The notes beneath the pieces are model-generated. The model was not told the DNA's origin. It ran no database searches and saw only the letters and a list, made by a program, of their open reading frames with translations. Of a DNA stretch of 64,000 nucleotides, positions 16,957 to 27,074 are shown piece by piece. Within the stretch, counting starts at the first letter, position 1; every line of letters starts with the position of its first letter. This stretch comes from Gracilibacillus oryzae (GTDB lineage: Bacteria > Bacillota > Bacilli > Bacillales > Amphibacillaceae): positions 127,385 to 191,384 of the forward strand of contig NZ_ML762430.1 in the NCBI RefSeq assembly GCF_009498735.1, read 5' to 3'. The translations under genes and the position numbers were made by a program.

Positions 16957-17076
16957 GCTGGGGAAAATGCGAGACTCCTGTAGGAACAGCGCGAGCTGAA
17001 GATCCACTTGTTAAAGCGGGTTTCTTTAACAAGTTAGCTGAAGCCGTGCCTACGGAAAGCGAGTATTTTCCCCAGC
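16957..17076. repeat. family B palindromic repeat, copy 1
   Basis: A 120-base element closed by GCTGGGGAAAAT (16957-16968) pairing with ATTTTCCCCAGC (17065-17076). Inside are GACTCCTGTAGG pairing with CCTACGGAAAG, the sequence CTGAAGATCCACTTG, and a perfect inner hairpin CTTGTTAAAG/CTTTAACAAG, then TTAGCTGAAG. Related copies are at 53020-53165 (inverted), 53262-53400 and, shortened, at 41285-41360. It fills part of a 600-base gap after the chemoreceptor gene. Confidence 0.75.
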
Positions 17077-17230
17077 GGTGTGCTATCAGTATCTAAATTA
17101 GTACATTAGTGAATGACACTTGAGTATTTTTTGTTCGGTTTTTAAATTAACTAGTTGTTATGTCCCTGTCCTCATTATTTTTTCAAAAAAGGATTATAAG
17201 AGTGAGATTAGGGTATAGAAATATAGTTTT

Positions 17231-17275
17231 GACTCAAGATAAAACTTCCACTGTTAATGGACTTGAGTCTTTTTA
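17231..17275 (+). terminator. T-tailed hairpin upstream of ysoA
   Basis: GACTCAAG (17231-17238) pairs with CTTGAGTC (17262-17269), with an inner TCCA/TGGA pairing, followed by TTTTT. No T-run follows on the other strand. It could be the terminator of the chemoreceptor gene, displaced by the repeat, or an attenuator in the leader of ysoA, 50 bases downstream. Confidence 0.55.
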
Positions 17276-17325
17276 CTATTAAATCTATAATAGTAATAAT
17301 AAGATAAAATAAGGTAGGTGAAATA

Positions 17326-18303
17326 ATGCAAGAAGAAAAAGAAAAGGTTATTATTTTTCCAAAATGGAAAAATAACTTAGAACATGAAGCCAAAAAAGCT
17401 ATGGAGGGGCGTGACTTTCAAACAGCTTTTTCCTATTTTCAGAAACTGACGGAAAATGGTGTCGAGTCTCCAGAAGTATTAACAGGTAAATTAATTTGTA
17501 TGATGGAGCTGAACATGGAGGAAGAAGCAGAAGAGTTATGTGAACAGCTCATCGCCAAGAAAGACAACCATTATTATTCTTACATACATATTTATGCGAC
17601 ATTACTTTTTCAAGCAAGTAAATACAATCAAGTCATGTACTTAATAGAAGATGTATTAGAAGAACAAGTCCCCTCACAAGTTAGTGGTCAATTACATCAA
17701 ATGTATCAGCTCAGCAAGGAATTGCAGCAGCAAGTGGATATACAGACAAAACAGGAAGTGCTTCAGAAATTGACAGAAGCAATCAAAGAAAAGAATGACC
17801 GTCAGCAATGGTATATGGTGAAGCGGTTGCTGTATCTTGGAAGCCAAGAAGATATCTCTTTGTTAAAAGAAATGCTCGTCAATCGTGAAATTCATCCTGT
17901 TGTAAAGACGGCTATCCTGGAGTATTATATTGATAACAACTTAAATGGCAGGATACATATTGAAAAGTTTCATTTAGAGGAAGCGATCGATCTACATAAT
18001 GCAGAAGTTATTCCTGAGAAATTTTTATCAGGTATTTATAAAAATCTGGAACACTTACAACAAAATGACCCGACAAGTTTTCAGATGATCCAGTTTATCT
18101 TACAAAGGTTCGCCTATGTCTACACACCCTTTTTACCCCAGGAAGATAATTATTCATTATTTGCCGAGACATTAGAATATTATGTTAGTCAAAGCTATCA
18201 ATTCGAGGTTGATGAGGTTCATCATTTAACAAAAATAAAAGATCAATACATAAAGATGATCGGTGTGTCAGAAACATTGTATGGTTCCATTCTGGAAGTG
18301 TAA
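17326..18303 (+). CDS. ysoA: TPR-repeat protein YsoA-like
   Basis: This is a protein of 325 residues. Helical hairpin repeats of the tetratricopeptide type start at about residue 20 (AKKAMEGRDFQTAFSYFQKL, then TENGVESPEVLTGKLICMME). It continues with more helical, acidic sequence that lacks clear motifs. The length and its position before tig match ysoA of B. subtilis, whose function is unknown; a scaffold role is typical of TPR proteins. It starts at ATG behind GGTAGGTGA. Confidence 0.75.
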   Translation: MQEEKEKVIIFPKWKNNLEHEAKKAMEGRDFQTAFSYFQKLTENGVESPEVLTGKLICMMELNMEEEAEELCEQLIAKKDNHYYSYIHIYATLLFQASKYNQVMYLIEDVLEEQVPSQVSGQLHQMYQLSKELQQQVDIQTKQEVLQKLTEAIKEKNDRQQWYMVKRLLYLGSQEDISLLKEMLVNREIHPVVKTAILEYYIDNNLNGRIHIEKFHLEEAIDLHNAEVIPEKFLSGIYKNLEHLQQNDPTSFQMIQFILQRFAYVYTPFLPQEDNYSLFAETLEYYVSQSYQFEVDEVHHLTKIKDQYIKMIGVSETLYGSILEV

Positions 18304-18304
18304 A

Positions 18305-18350
18305 AGTGGCTGTTGCTTGCCAATTGACTTGGGGCAAGCAGCACGCTTTA
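18305..18350. terminator. hairpin between convergent genes
   Basis: GCTTGCC pairs with GGCAAGC, extended imperfectly by CTG/CAG on each side. It lies between the ends of ysoA and the minus-strand gene and probably ends both transcripts, although the T-runs are weak. Confidence 0.5.
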
Positions 18351-18764
18351 TATAACTAAGCCTTTTTTCTTCGCATCTTGATCCAGTGAAGATCCGATCG
18401 CTATACCAACCCCAATTCCAATTGGTATTCCTAAGGCAATGTTATCAAATATAGATAAACCAAAGACAACACCAAGGCTTGTTCCAATTGCCATAAAGGT
18501 TCCCATATAATAACCGCTTGGTACACATTTATGTCTTTTCATTAAATGAGACTTCGCATTGGAAATGGTTTGCTGAAAATCTCTTACTTCCTCATCAGTT
18601 GGATCAATTTGCATAATTTTCAGTTGATTTTCAATATCTTCTAAGAATCTCTTGCATTCCTCACATTCTGTTTGAAACTGTTCTAATTTATCAATAATAT
18701 TTTTTGTTTTATCAGAATTAATGCTGTCATTTAAAGCTTCCAATAAATGGTTAAGATGACTCAT
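18348..18764 (-). CDS. glycine-zipper membrane protein
   Basis: This is a protein of 138 residues. The first 90 are helical and acidic with two cysteines (ECEECKRFLEDIENQL). The last 45 form a glycine-zipper membrane segment (GYYMGTFMAIGTSLGVVFGL, then IPIGIGVGIAIGSSLD) and end in a short basic tail. The minus-strand ATG at 18764 follows a GGAGGGGATAG site. I do not recognise the family. Confidence 0.6.
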   Translation of the reverse strand: MSHLNHLLEALNDSINSDKTKNIIDKLEQFQTECEECKRFLEDIENQLKIMQIDPTDEEVRDFQQTISNAKSHLMKRHKCVPSGYYMGTFMAIGTSLGVVFGLSIFDNIALGIPIGIGVGIAIGSSLDQDAKKKGLVI

Positions 18765-18862
18765 ATCTATCCCCTCCGCTGTATTCTTACTTATTTATAC
18801 GTATTAACAAACGTATTGGTTTCATCAATTACATTCCCGTAAATAACAAGAGGAGGTTTGAA

Positions 18863-19561
18863 ATGGATCGAATCAGTGTGATACGTGAATCTGAAAAGCA
18901 ATATCATGATTACTGTTACCAACAACATCAATTGTTTGAAGAAGGTTCATGGTTGCATAAGCCTGTGAAAACAGTGTTAGAATTACTCCCGCTTCTCGCA
19001 CAGAAAAATAAGCCTGCTGTACTGGACTTGGGAGCAGGCGTTGGACGCAATAGTATTCCGCTTGCCAAGCAGTTAGGCAGTAGGGTTGTTTGTGTGGATT
19101 TATTAGACAGTGCTTTAGAAGGATTGAAAAACTATAGCAGAAAATACAAAGTTGAACACCTTATCGAACCGGTAAAAGCAGATTTAGATAATTACTTCAT
19201 TACACCAAATCAATATGATCTGATTATAGCCATATCAAGTATAGAGCACACCAGCTCTGAAGCGAACTTTGATCAGCTGCTGAAAAGCATGATAAAAGGG
19301 ACGAAATGTGGTGGCATGCATTGTCTTGTTGTCAATTCAGATATAGTTGAGTACGATATCGATTCTGAGGTAGAATTAGAACCAATGATGGAATTGAATT
19401 TCAGTGCAGAATATCTTCTGGATAAGTTCGATCATTTCTATCAAGGATGGCTTGTGCGAAAGAAAGACATAAAGCAGTTAGAATTCGAAATTGCCAGAGA
19501 CAATAGAAAGATATTGTTAAGAACAAAGGCAATTACATATGTTGTCACAAACGCTAATTAA
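18863..19561 (+). CDS. class I SAM-dependent methyltransferase
   Basis: This is a protein of 232 residues. Motif I is VLDLGAGVGRNSIPLAKQLG (about residues 53-72), motif II is VVCVDLLDSAL, and the motif post-I to IV strand is YDLIIAISSIEHT. The C-terminal half has the antiparallel strands typical of small-molecule methyltransferases. It starts with ATG behind AGAGGAGG. The substrate is unknown; the tellurite-resistance TehB-like subgroup is one candidate. The end is followed 44 bases later by a phosphatase gene. Confidence 0.82.
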   Translation: MDRISVIRESEKQYHDYCYQQHQLFEEGSWLHKPVKTVLELLPLLAQKNKPAVLDLGAGVGRNSIPLAKQLGSRVVCVDLLDSALEGLKNYSRKYKVEHLIEPVKADLDNYFITPNQYDLIIAISSIEHTSSEANFDQLLKSMIKGTKCGGMHCLVVNSDIVEYDIDSEVELEPMMELNFSAEYLLDKFDHFYQGWLVRKKDIKQLEFEIARDNRKILLRTKAITYVVTNAN

Positions 19562-19605
19562 GTGAGGTCTTAATTTATTCAAAACTGTAAGAAGGAGTGA
19601 AGAAG

Positions 19606-20205
19606 ATGACAACCGTTTGTTTTGTAAGACATGGAGAAACAGATTGGAATGCAGCAAAAAGAATCCAGGGTGTTACAGATATTCCCTTAAACGAAAAGGG
19701 AAAACGTCAGGCAAGAGAGTGCCGGGATTATTTACAAAGTGAAAATTGGGATGTTCTGATTTCAAGCCCGCTGCAAAGAGCCAAAAAAACGGCTGAAATT
19801 ATTAATGAAGTATTACAATTACCATTATATGTGATGGATGATTTTATTGAACGTTCATTTGGTGATGCAGAAGGAATGACGGTGGCAGAAAGAGAAGAGA
19901 AATTTCCTGACGGGAATTATCCCAACCATGAAACGAAAGAAGCGTTGGAAGAGAGAGTTCATAAAGGAATGGCTAAACTGCTGGAAAATCACCCGGAGAA
20001 GCGAATACTGCTTGTGGCTCATGGTGCGGTTATTAATACTATTTTATCCATCTATTCTAACGGGGAGATCGGTTCTGGTAAGACATTATTAATGAATGCA
20101 TGCCTTAACAATTTAGAATATGCCGAAGAACAATGGAAGATTCACAACTATAATGTAATTGACCATCTAACCGAAGGAAAAAAACGGGAACATGCAGAAA
20201 AATAA
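19606..20205 (+). CDS. histidine phosphatase family protein
   Basis: This is a cytoplasmic phosphatase of the phosphoglycerate-mutase-like superfamily, 199 residues. The catalytic RHGETDWN lies at the N-terminus, followed by SSPLQRAKKTAEI, the acid ERSFGDAEG and the second His in LLVAHGAVI. It is similar to the broad-specificity phosphatases PhoE/YhfR of Bacillus. ATG 19606 is chosen because AGAAGGAG is nine bases upstream; the GTG at 19597 would touch it. The substrate is uncertain. Confidence 0.85.
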   Translation: MTTVCFVRHGETDWNAAKRIQGVTDIPLNEKGKRQARECRDYLQSENWDVLISSPLQRAKKTAEIINEVLQLPLYVMDDFIERSFGDAEGMTVAEREEKFPDGNYPNHETKEALEERVHKGMAKLLENHPEKRILLVAHGAVINTILSIYSNGEIGSGKTLLMNACLNNLEYAEEQWKIHNYNVIDHLTEGKKREHAEK

Positions 20206-20212
20206 TGAAGGA

Positions 20213-20247
20213 AGCGAAGGGTGCTTTTTTCCCTTCGCTCATTTGTT
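20213..20247. terminator. bidirectional terminator between phosphatase gene and folD
   Basis: GCGAAGGG (20214-20221) pairs with CCCTTCGC (20231-20238), with T-rich tails on both strands. It serves the convergent genes. Confidence 0.75.
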
Positions 20248-20248
20248 T

Positions 20249-21082
20249 TTATAAATTCTCGGCAGATAAAACCGTATGTTCTAATAATGTAGCAATTGTC
20301 ACTGGGCCGACTCCTCCCGGGACTGGAGTAATAGCGCTGGCAATACCATAACATGATTTATAGTCAACATCACCAATATTCCCTTTATTATAACCAGCAT
20401 CAAGAACGATTACACCTTTCTTCAGCCAATCCCCTTGAATGAATTCAGGTCTTCCAACAGCTCCGATAACAATATCGCCCATCTTCAATATCTCTGCTAA
20501 ATTTTCTGTTTTTGAATGACATGTCGTTACAGTTGCATCTTCATTAAGTAATAGAGCAGATACAGGCTTCCCTAATATTGGGCTTCTTCCAACTACGACA
20601 GCGTGTTTTCCTTTGATTGGTATATTGTAATAATTTAAAATTTTTATAATGGCAGAAGGAGTGCATGAAGGGAAGTGTCCGATACCAAATGCTGTTTGTC
20701 CATAACCGCTGCTTGTCACACCATCTACATCTTTTTCTGTGTTTATTGCTTCAAATGCTTGTCGTTCGTTTATATGCTCTGGGACAGGGTGCTGAAGTAA
20801 AATACCGTGAATAGAAGGGTCAGCATTTAATCGCTCAATAGAGTTAATAAGCTCATTAGTGGTTAGTTCTATGGGCAAGTGGACACGGACAGACTTTATA
20901 CCTATCTCTTCACATGCCTTTCCTTTCATTCTGACATAAGTTTCAGACGCTGGATTATCACCAACAAGAATTGTAGCAAGGCATGGGACGACATCTCTTT
21001 GCTTTAATAACTTCACACGACTCTTGAGATTTGCTTTCATTTCATTCGAAACAACAGTACCATCTAATATGATCGGCTTCAT
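20249..21082 (-). CDS. folD: methylenetetrahydrofolate dehydrogenase/cyclohydrolase
   Basis: This is a bifunctional one-carbon enzyme of 277 residues that interconverts 5,10-methylene-THF and 10-formyl-THF with NADP. Signatures are YVRMKGKACEEIGI with the catalytic Lys, GILLQHPVPEH, GRSPILGKPVSALLL for NADP binding and the C-terminal TPVPGGVGPVTIATLLEHT. It starts at 21082 behind GGAGGG on the minus strand. It is preceded by a ZTP riboswitch, so it is expected to be induced when 10-formyl-THF is short and ZTP accumulates. In B. subtilis folD lies elsewhere, so the location is different here. Confidence 0.95.
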   Translation of the reverse strand: MKPIILDGTVVSNEMKANLKSRVKLLKQRDVVPCLATILVGDNPASETYVRMKGKACEEIGIKSVRVHLPIELTTNELINSIERLNADPSIHGILLQHPVPEHINERQAFEAINTEKDVDGVTSSGYGQTAFGIGHFPSCTPSAIIKILNYYNIPIKGKHAVVVGRSPILGKPVSALLLNEDATVTTCHSKTENLAEILKMGDIVIGAVGRPEFIQGDWLKKGVIVLDAGYNKGNIGDVDYKSCYGIASAITPVPGGVGPVTIATLLEHTVLSAENL

Positions 21083-21103
21083 ATAATCCCTCCTGAAAAT
21101 ATA

Positions 21104-21215
21104 AAAAAGAGATAAGAACGTAAATGTTCTTATCTCTGCCCAGACGACCCGACTTTAGAAAATATAGCTCCCTTGTGGTTGATTCCACAAATGTCGTCAG
21201 TTGCTATATCCTGGT
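21104..21215 (-). promoter_or_regulatory. ZTP (pfl) riboswitch with terminator, folD leader
   Basis: Read on the minus strand: ATATAGCAACTGACGACA, TGTGGAATCAACCACAAGGG and AGCTATAT form the first domain (complement of 21161-21208). The second domain is GTCGGGTCGTCTGGGCA (complement of 21137-21153), with the conserved CCTGGGCA-like end. GACGAC and GTCGTC are complementary, giving the pseudoknot expected for this class. Directly after it come GAGATAAGAACATTT/AAATGTTCTTATCTC-like arms and a T6 run (21104-21137), an intrinsic terminator. Binding of ZTP should block the terminator and allow folD expression. Family and mechanism are known; the identification is from motifs. Confidence 0.88.
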
Positions 21216-21408
21216 TATTTAATCTCATATTAACACAACTAATTTACGTGTCAACCCAAATATTGGATGAAAAATATAGAATAAAATGTATATTATTTAC
21301 ACAACATCTGCTGAACTGTTATAATTACTTGCTTTTTCTTTCCCTATATAGTAAATTCCATGTAGTAATCAAATAAAATAAATCACAATCGCACCTGCAT
21401 TATAATTA

Positions 21409-21436
21409 TTGAATGCATCCACATTTATGTTATAAT
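21409..21436 (+). promoter_or_regulatory. sigma-A promoter of tig
   Basis: TTGAAT (21409-21414) and TATAAT (21431-21436) are separated by 16 bases. Transcription would start about 85 bases before the tig ATG. Confidence 0.6.
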
Positions 21437-21528
21437 AAGATGGTTGCAATTTGCGTTCGGACTAGTACAAAGTGTTTATTGAATGAACGTCAAATATACA
21501 GATTTATTTATGTTGGAGGGAATTAAGA

Positions 21529-22815
21529 ATGACAGCAAAATGGGAGAAACAAGAAGGTAATGTCGGCGTACTTACAGTTGAAGTAGACGCAGACAAATTT
21601 GATAAAGCACTAGATCAAGCTTTTAAGAAAGTGGTAAAACAAGTACAGGTACCTGGCTTCCGTAAAGGGAAAATGCCTCGTGGTATGTTTGAAAAACGCT
21701 TTGGTGTAGAATCACTTTATCAGGATGCAGTAGATATTATTCTGCCGTCAGAATATACAAATGCAATTGATGAAACTGGTATTGAACCAGTAGATCAGCC
21801 AGAAGTAGATATCGAACAAATCGAAAAAGGCAAAAACCTTATCTTCACTGCTAAAGTTACGGTTAAACCTGAAGTTAAACTAGGTGAATATAAAGGCCTG
21901 GAAGTGGAAGCTGAAAACACGGAAGTTACAGATGAAGATGTGGAAAATGAACTAAAACAACTGCAAGAACGCCAGGCGGAGCTAGTTGTCAAAGAAGAAG
22001 GCGAAGTAGAAAACGGTGATACTGCTGTTATCGATTTCGAAGGATTCGTTGATGATGTGGCATTCGAAGGTGGTAAAGGTGAAAACCACTCATTAGAAAT
22101 TGGTTCAGGTTCTTTCATTCCAGGTTTTGAAGAACAATTAGTTGGTAAAAAAGCAGGAGAAGAATTAGACGTAAAAGTCACTTTCCCTGAAGAATACCAT
22201 GCAGAGGATCTTTCTGGAAAAGAAGCAACATTTAAAGTGAAAATCCATGAAATTAAAGCAAAAGAATTACCGGAATTAGATGATGAATTTGCTAAAGATG
22301 TGGATGATGAAGTAGAATCTTTAGATGAGTTAAAAGAGAAAACGAAGAAACGTCTGCAGGAGCAAAAAGAAACAGAAGCAGATAACAATAAGCGTGAATC
22401 ATTAATTCAGCAAGCTTCAGATAACGCTGAAGTTGACATTCCAGAAGCAATGGTACAATCTGAATTAGATCGTATGCTTCAGGAATTTGAACAAAGATTG
22501 CAAATGCAAGGTATGACGCTTGAAATGTACTTCCAATTCTCAGGTCAAGATGAAAATGCGTTAAAAGAGCAAATGAAAGAAGATGCTGGTAAACGTGTGA
22601 AAACAAACTTGACGTTAGAAGCAATTGCGAATGCAGAAAATGTAGAAGTTACAGATGAAGATGTCGAAAAAGAATTAGAATCAATGGCTTCTATGTATAA
22701 AATGGAACTAGATCAAATTAAGCAGGCACTTGGTGGAAATACTGCAGGCTTAAAAGATGATCTTAAGTTCAGAAAAGCAATTGATGTCCTTGTAGATAAC
22801 AGCAAAACAAAATAA
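21529..22815 (+). CDS. tig: trigger factor
   Basis: This is a ribosome-associated chaperone with peptidyl-prolyl isomerase activity, 428 residues. The ribosome-binding domain has the signature GFRKGKMPR (about residues 44-52). The FKBP-type PPIase domain is about 160-245 ([35 protein letters not shown]). The helical C-terminal cradle follows and contains [15 protein letters not shown]. The protein is very acidic. It starts at ATG behind TGGAGGG. It is followed by a terminator and then clpX, as in B. subtilis. Confidence 0.96.
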   Translation: MTAKWEKQEGNVGVLTVEVDADKFDKALDQAFKKVVKQVQVPGFRKGKMPRGMFEKRFGVESLYQDAVDIILPSEYTNAIDETGIEPVDQPEVDIEQIEKGKNLIFTAKVTVKPEVKLGEYKGLEVEAENTEVTDEDVENELKQLQERQAELVVKEEGEVENGDTAVIDFEGFVDDVAFEGGKGENHSLEIGSGSFIPGFEEQLVGKKAGEELDVKVTFPEEYHAEDLSGKEATFKVKIHEIKAKELPELDDEFAKDVDDEVESLDELKEKTKKRLQEQKETEADNNKRESLIQQASDNAEVDIPEAMVQSELDRMLQEFEQRLQMQGMTLEMYFQFSGQDENALKEQMKEDAGKRVKTNLTLEAIANAENVEVTDEDVEKELESMASMYKMELDQIKQALGGNTAGLKDDLKFRKAIDVLVDNSKTK

Positions 22816-22824
22816 ATCCACAAT

Positions 22825-22861
22825 GAGAAAACAAGGTGCAATTATGTGCCTTGTTTTCTCT
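22825..22861 (+). terminator. terminator after tig
   Basis: GAGAAAACAAGGTGCA pairs with TGTGCCTTGTTTTCTC. The stem itself contains the T-run; the tail is weak. Confidence 0.6.
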
Positions 22862-23083
22862 CACATTAACCTTTATTACATATACTAATCAAAATCATGA
22901 CAGCGAAATTTTTGCGTTTTGAAATAGATTCGCCATATAATACATATACTACATATTATATTTACCTGTTTTATCTGAACTCAGGATCGAACCATTTGTG
23001 TTTTACATAAAAGGTTGGTAAGCTATAAAAACATAACAATCTGCTCTTAAAGGTTTTTGCTTTTGTATTTTGTTACAATTTGG

Positions 23084-23089
23084 TATGAT
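23084..23089 (+). promoter_or_regulatory. extended -10 of the clpX promoter
   Basis: TGGTATGAT at 23081-23089 is an extended -10 element (TGn plus TATGAT) 70 bases before clpX. The -35 region is poor. No CtsR heptad repeat (GGTCAAA) was found near it. Confidence 0.4.
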
Positions 23090-23156
23090 TGGCTAAAGAT
23101 AAGGAAATGCCACCATATCGAGAAATAATGATATTTTTGAACAAGGGGTGAATGGC

Positions 23157-24434
23157 ATGTATAAGTTTAATGAGGAAAAAGGTCAATTAAAGTGTTCATT
23201 CTGTGGAAAAAGTCAAGACCAGGTCCGGAAATTAGTAGCAGGACCAGGCGTTTATATATGTGATGAATGTATCGAATTATGTACGGAAATTGTGGAAGAG
23301 GAACTTGGTACAGATGAAGAAGTAGAGTACAAAGATATTCCAAAGCCACAGGAAATCTGTGATATATTAGATGACTATGTAATCGGACAAGATAAGGCAA
23401 AGAAAAATCTGGCTGTTGCTGTATACAACCACTACAAACGAATTAACACACCGAAAGCGAAAGATGAAGTCGAATTATCCAAAAGTAATATTGCCATGAT
23501 CGGGCCTACTGGTAGTGGGAAAACATTACTTGCACAAACATTGGCACGTATTTTGAATGTTCCATTTGCCATTGCTGATGCGACTTCTTTAACAGAAGCG
23601 GGTTATGTCGGTGAAGATGTAGAAAACATTTTATTAAAATTAATCCAGGCAGCTGACTATGATGTAGAAAAAGCAGAAAAGGGCATTATCTACATTGATG
23701 AGATTGACAAAGTTGCACGGAAGTCCGAGAATCCTTCCATTACACGTGATGTATCAGGTGAAGGGGTTCAGCAGGCGCTATTGAAAATTTTGGAAGGTAC
23801 GGTAGCAAGTGTGCCTCCACAAGGTGGACGTAAGCATCCACATCAGGAATTCATTCAAATCGATACAACCAATATCCTGTTTATTTGTGGTGGAGCGTTT
23901 GATGGAATTGAACAAATTATTAAACGCCGACTTGGTAAGAAAGTGATTGGTTTCGGATCTGAATCTGATAATCAGGAATTAGATAAAGCAACACTATTAT
24001 CGAAAGTGCTGCCAGAAGATTTATTACGCTTTGGCTTAATTCCAGAATTTATCGGTCGTCTTCCTGTAATCGGAAGCTTAGAGCCACTTGATGAGTCTGC
24101 ATTGATTCAGATTTTAACAAAACCGAAAAATGCCTTAGTAAAACAATATAATAAATTGTTTGATATGGATAATGTGGAACTGGAATTTGAAGAAGAAGCA
24201 TGGAGAGAAATTGCGAAAAAAGCAATCGAACGTAAGACAGGAGCGCGTGGTTTACGTTCAATCCTTGAAGGCCTTATGTTAGATGTAATGTTTGAACTTC
24301 CGTCTCGTGACGATATTCAAAAATGTATCGTGACGAAAGAAACAGTTATTAACGAAAATGGCCGGCCAAAATTAGTTCATCATGATGGTACAGTCCTTGA
24401 AGAAGGAAAGCAAACGCCAAGAGAAAGTGCATAA
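23157..24434 (+). CDS. clpX: ATP-dependent Clp protease ATP-binding subunit ClpX
   Basis: This is an AAA+ unfoldase of 425 residues that feeds ClpP. The N-terminal zinc finger has Cys13, Cys16, Cys35 and Cys38 (CSFCGK ... ICDEC). Walker A is GPTGSGKT (about 114-121), Walker B is IIYIDEIDK, and the pore and sensor regions follow ([25 protein letters not shown], the IGF-type ClpP loop VIGFGSES, and [10 protein letters not shown]). I chose ATG 23157, eight bases after AGGGGTG, because the product then begins MYKFNEEKG as in relatives; the GTG at 23148 lies within the ribosome binding site. Confidence 0.96.
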   Translation: MYKFNEEKGQLKCSFCGKSQDQVRKLVAGPGVYICDECIELCTEIVEEELGTDEEVEYKDIPKPQEICDILDDYVIGQDKAKKNLAVAVYNHYKRINTPKAKDEVELSKSNIAMIGPTGSGKTLLAQTLARILNVPFAIADATSLTEAGYVGEDVENILLKLIQAADYDVEKAEKGIIYIDEIDKVARKSENPSITRDVSGEGVQQALLKILEGTVASVPPQGGRKHPHQEFIQIDTTNILFICGGAFDGIEQIIKRRLGKKVIGFGSESDNQELDKATLLSKVLPEDLLRFGLIPEFIGRLPVIGSLEPLDESALIQILTKPKNALVKQYNKLFDMDNVELEFEEEAWREIAKKAIERKTGARGLRSILEGLMLDVMFELPSRDDIQKCIVTKETVINENGRPKLVHHDGTVLEEGKQTPRESA

Positions 24435-24448
24435 TGATAAGAAATCAG

Positions 24449-24480
24449 GAATCCCTTGTGTACAACAAGGGATTCTTTTA
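24449..24480 (+). terminator. terminator after clpX
   Basis: GAATCCCTTGT pairs with ACAAGGGATTC, followed by TTTTA. The remaining 260 bases up to lonA are AT-rich with no gene; lonB, which lies here in B. subtilis, is absent. Confidence 0.8.
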
Positions 24481-24740
24481 TACTATATTTCAAAAGCATG
24501 TGTTGAATATGGGAATTTGGTAAATATATAAATAAAGAAGCAATTTTTTAACCAAACATACTTAACGATTTACAAAAAACAGTATTTTCTTTAAACTTAT
24601 TTAAAAAGCGATACAAATTTCCCACGAAATACGGAATTTTTGATTAGGATGAACTGTGCGCCTATTATTTTCTAATGGATGAAATATAGGATAAAATATG
24701 CATAGAATGGAACTGCTAGGAATATTGTTGGAGGTGCCAA

Positions 24741-27074
24741 ATGACAGAAACAAACTTTATACATATACCTTTACTGCCACTGAGAGGTTTAATTGTCTTC
24801 CCTGGAATGGTGATTCATTTAGATGTTGGCCGGGAGAAGTCCATCCAGTCATTGGAGAAGGCGATGATGAATGATCAACAAATCTTCTTGGCAGCACAAA
24901 AAGAAAGTGCCATTGATGAACCAGATGTAAAGGATATCCATCATTTAGGGACAATTGCAAAAGTAAATCAAATGTTGAAATTGCCTAATGGTACGATGCG
25001 AGTATTAGTGGAAGGTATACAGCGTGCACAGATTAAAAAGTTTATCAATAAGAAAAAACAATTTTTTGTAGAGATTGAGCGGCTGGAAGATGAGCATGAT
25101 GACCTGCAAGAAGAAGAAGCACTTATGCGGACATTACTTGCTCAATTTGAGAATTATTCACGTATTTCAAAAAAAGTAACAAAAGAAACATTAGCAAGTG
25201 TTATTGATATAGAGGATCCATCTCGCTTTTCTGATGTTATAGCTTCCCATGTGACACTGAAGATGTCTGATAAACAAAGTGTGTTGGAAACCGTTAATGT
25301 AAATGACCGATTGAATAAATTACTGGATATCCTTTCTAATGAAAAAGAAGTTTTGGAATTAGAACGAAAAATCGGGCAGCGTGTAAAGAAGTCAATGGAA
25401 GATACCCAAAAAGAATATTATTTAAGGGAACAAATGAAAGCAATCCAGAAAGAACTTGGAGACAAGGATGGCAGAACAGGTGAAATTGCTGAATTGAAGC
25501 AGCAATTAGTAGAAAAGGATTTACCTGAGCGGATTCAAGAAGTTGCATTGAAAGAATTAAGCCGTTATGAGCGAGTGCCGCAAAGTTCTGCGGAAAGTTC
25601 GGTTATTCGAAATTATCTTGACTGGATAATTGCACTGCCATGGAAGGAAGAAACAGAAGACAACCTGAATGTGCAGCATGCGGAAAAGGTTTTGAATGAA
25701 GACCATTATGGGTTAGAAAAGGTAAAAGAGCGTGTATTGGAATATTTAGCTGTTCAGCAGTTAACCAAATCGTTAAAAGGGCCTATTCTCTGTTTAGCAG
25801 GACCACCAGGTGTTGGGAAAACTTCATTAGCAAGATCAATTGCACGATCCATAAACCGTAACTTTGTCCGAATTTCACTCGGTGGTGTAAGAGATGAGGC
25901 TGAGATAAGAGGACACAGACGGACATATGTCGGTGCAATGCCTGGTCGGATTATGCAAGGGATGAAGAAAGCAAAAACAACTAACCCTGTCTTTTTATTA
26001 GATGAAATAGATAAAATGTCCAATGACTTCCGTGGTGATCCATCTGCAGCGATGTTAGAAGTGCTGGACCCTGAGCAGAACAATACATTCAGTGATCATT
26101 ATTTAGAAGAAACATATGATTTATCTAATGTTATGTTTATTGCAACTGCCAATAACTTAGCAACAGTGCCGAGGCCGTTACTTGACCGAATGGAAATTAT
26201 AAATATAGCTGGATATACAGAACACGAAAAAATGCATATTGCAAAAGAACACCTTTTACCAAAACAAATGAAAGAAAACGGTTTGAAAAAGGGTAACCTT
26301 CAAGTCCGTGATGAAGCATTATTAAAGTTAATCCGTTTATATACAAGAGAAGCGGGAGTGCGTGGACTGGAACGCCAATTAGCTTCTGTATGCAGGAAGG
26401 CTGCCAAAATTATTGTTTCACAAGAGAAGCAGCGTGTCGTTGTGACAGAAAAACAACTGGAAACAATATTAGGAAAACCAAAATTCCGCTATGGACTGAT
26501 GGAAGAAGAAAATCAGGTTGGTGCAGCGACTGGATTAGCTTACACGTCAGCTGGCGGAGATATCTTATCTATTGAGGTAAGCCTGGCAAAAGGGAAAGGT
26601 AAGTTAACCTTGACTGGTAAACTTGGAGATGTAATGAAAGAATCTGCTCAAGCAGCATTCAGTTATATTCGCTCACGTGCAGACGAACTGAAAATCGATC
26701 CGAATTTCAATGAAAATTATGATATTCATATCCATGTTCCAGAAGGTGCAACACCAAAAGATGGTCCTTCTGCAGGAATAACAATGGCGACAGCATTAGT
26801 ATCTGCACTAACTGGACGACCTGTTCGCAAAGAAGTTGGCATGACAGGAGAAATAACGTTAAGAGGCAGGGTATTGCCAATCGGCGGGTTAAAAGAAAAG
26901 TCACTAAGTGCCCATAGAGCAGGTATTACAACTATTATTATCCCGGCAGATAATGAAAAAGACCTTGAGGATATACCAGATACTGTTCGAGAGCAATTAA
27001 CATTCATTCCAGTAGACCATTTAGACAAAGTGTTACAATATGCATTACTGGAGGGAAAAAATGAAGGTAAATAA
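24741..27074 (+). CDS. lonA: ATP-dependent endopeptidase Lon
   Basis: This is a cytoplasmic AAA+ serine protease of 777 residues. The N-terminal LON substrate domain is about 8-200 ([20 protein letters not shown]), then a coiled coil and the AAA+ module with Walker A GPPGVGKT and Walker [11 protein letters not shown]. The C-terminal protease domain has the catalytic Ser677 in [11 protein letters not shown] and Lys720 in [11 protein letters not shown]. Both match the numbering known for B. subtilis LonA, supporting the ATG at 24741 behind TTGGAGGTG. The end overlaps ysxC by 14 bases. Confidence 0.96.
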   Translation: MTETNFIHIPLLPLRGLIVFPGMVIHLDVGREKSIQSLEKAMMNDQQIFLAAQKESAIDEPDVKDIHHLGTIAKVNQMLKLPNGTMRVLVEGIQRAQIKKFINKKKQFFVEIERLEDEHDDLQEEEALMRTLLAQFENYSRISKKVTKETLASVIDIEDPSRFSDVIASHVTLKMSDKQSVLETVNVNDRLNKLLDILSNEKEVLELERKIGQRVKKSMEDTQKEYYLREQMKAIQKELGDKDGRTGEIAELKQQLVEKDLPERIQEVALKELSRYERVPQSSAESSVIRNYLDWIIALPWKEETEDNLNVQHAEKVLNEDHYGLEKVKERVLEYLAVQQLTKSLKGPILCLAGPPGVGKTSLARSIARSINRNFVRISLGGVRDEAEIRGHRRTYVGAMPGRIMQGMKKAKTTNPVFLLDEIDKMSNDFRGDPSAAMLEVLDPEQNNTFSDHYLEETYDLSNVMFIATANNLATVPRPLLDRMEIINIAGYTEHEKMHIAKEHLLPKQMKENGLKKGNLQVRDEALLKLIRLYTREAGVRGLERQLASVCRKAAKIIVSQEKQRVVVTEKQLETILGKPKFRYGLMEEENQVGAATGLAYTSAGGDILSIEVSLAKGKGKLTLTGKLGDVMKESAQAAFSYIRSRADELKIDPNFNENYDIHIHVPEGATPKDGPSAGITMATALVSALTGRPVRKEVGMTGEITLRGRVLPIGGLKEKSLSAHRAGITTIIIPADNEKDLEDIPDTVREQLTFIPVDHLDKVLQYALLEGKNEGK

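Noticed and set aside
16957-17076. CRISPR-like repeat array
   Set aside because: The repeats are single palindromic elements, with no regularly spaced direct repeats and no cas genes in the window.
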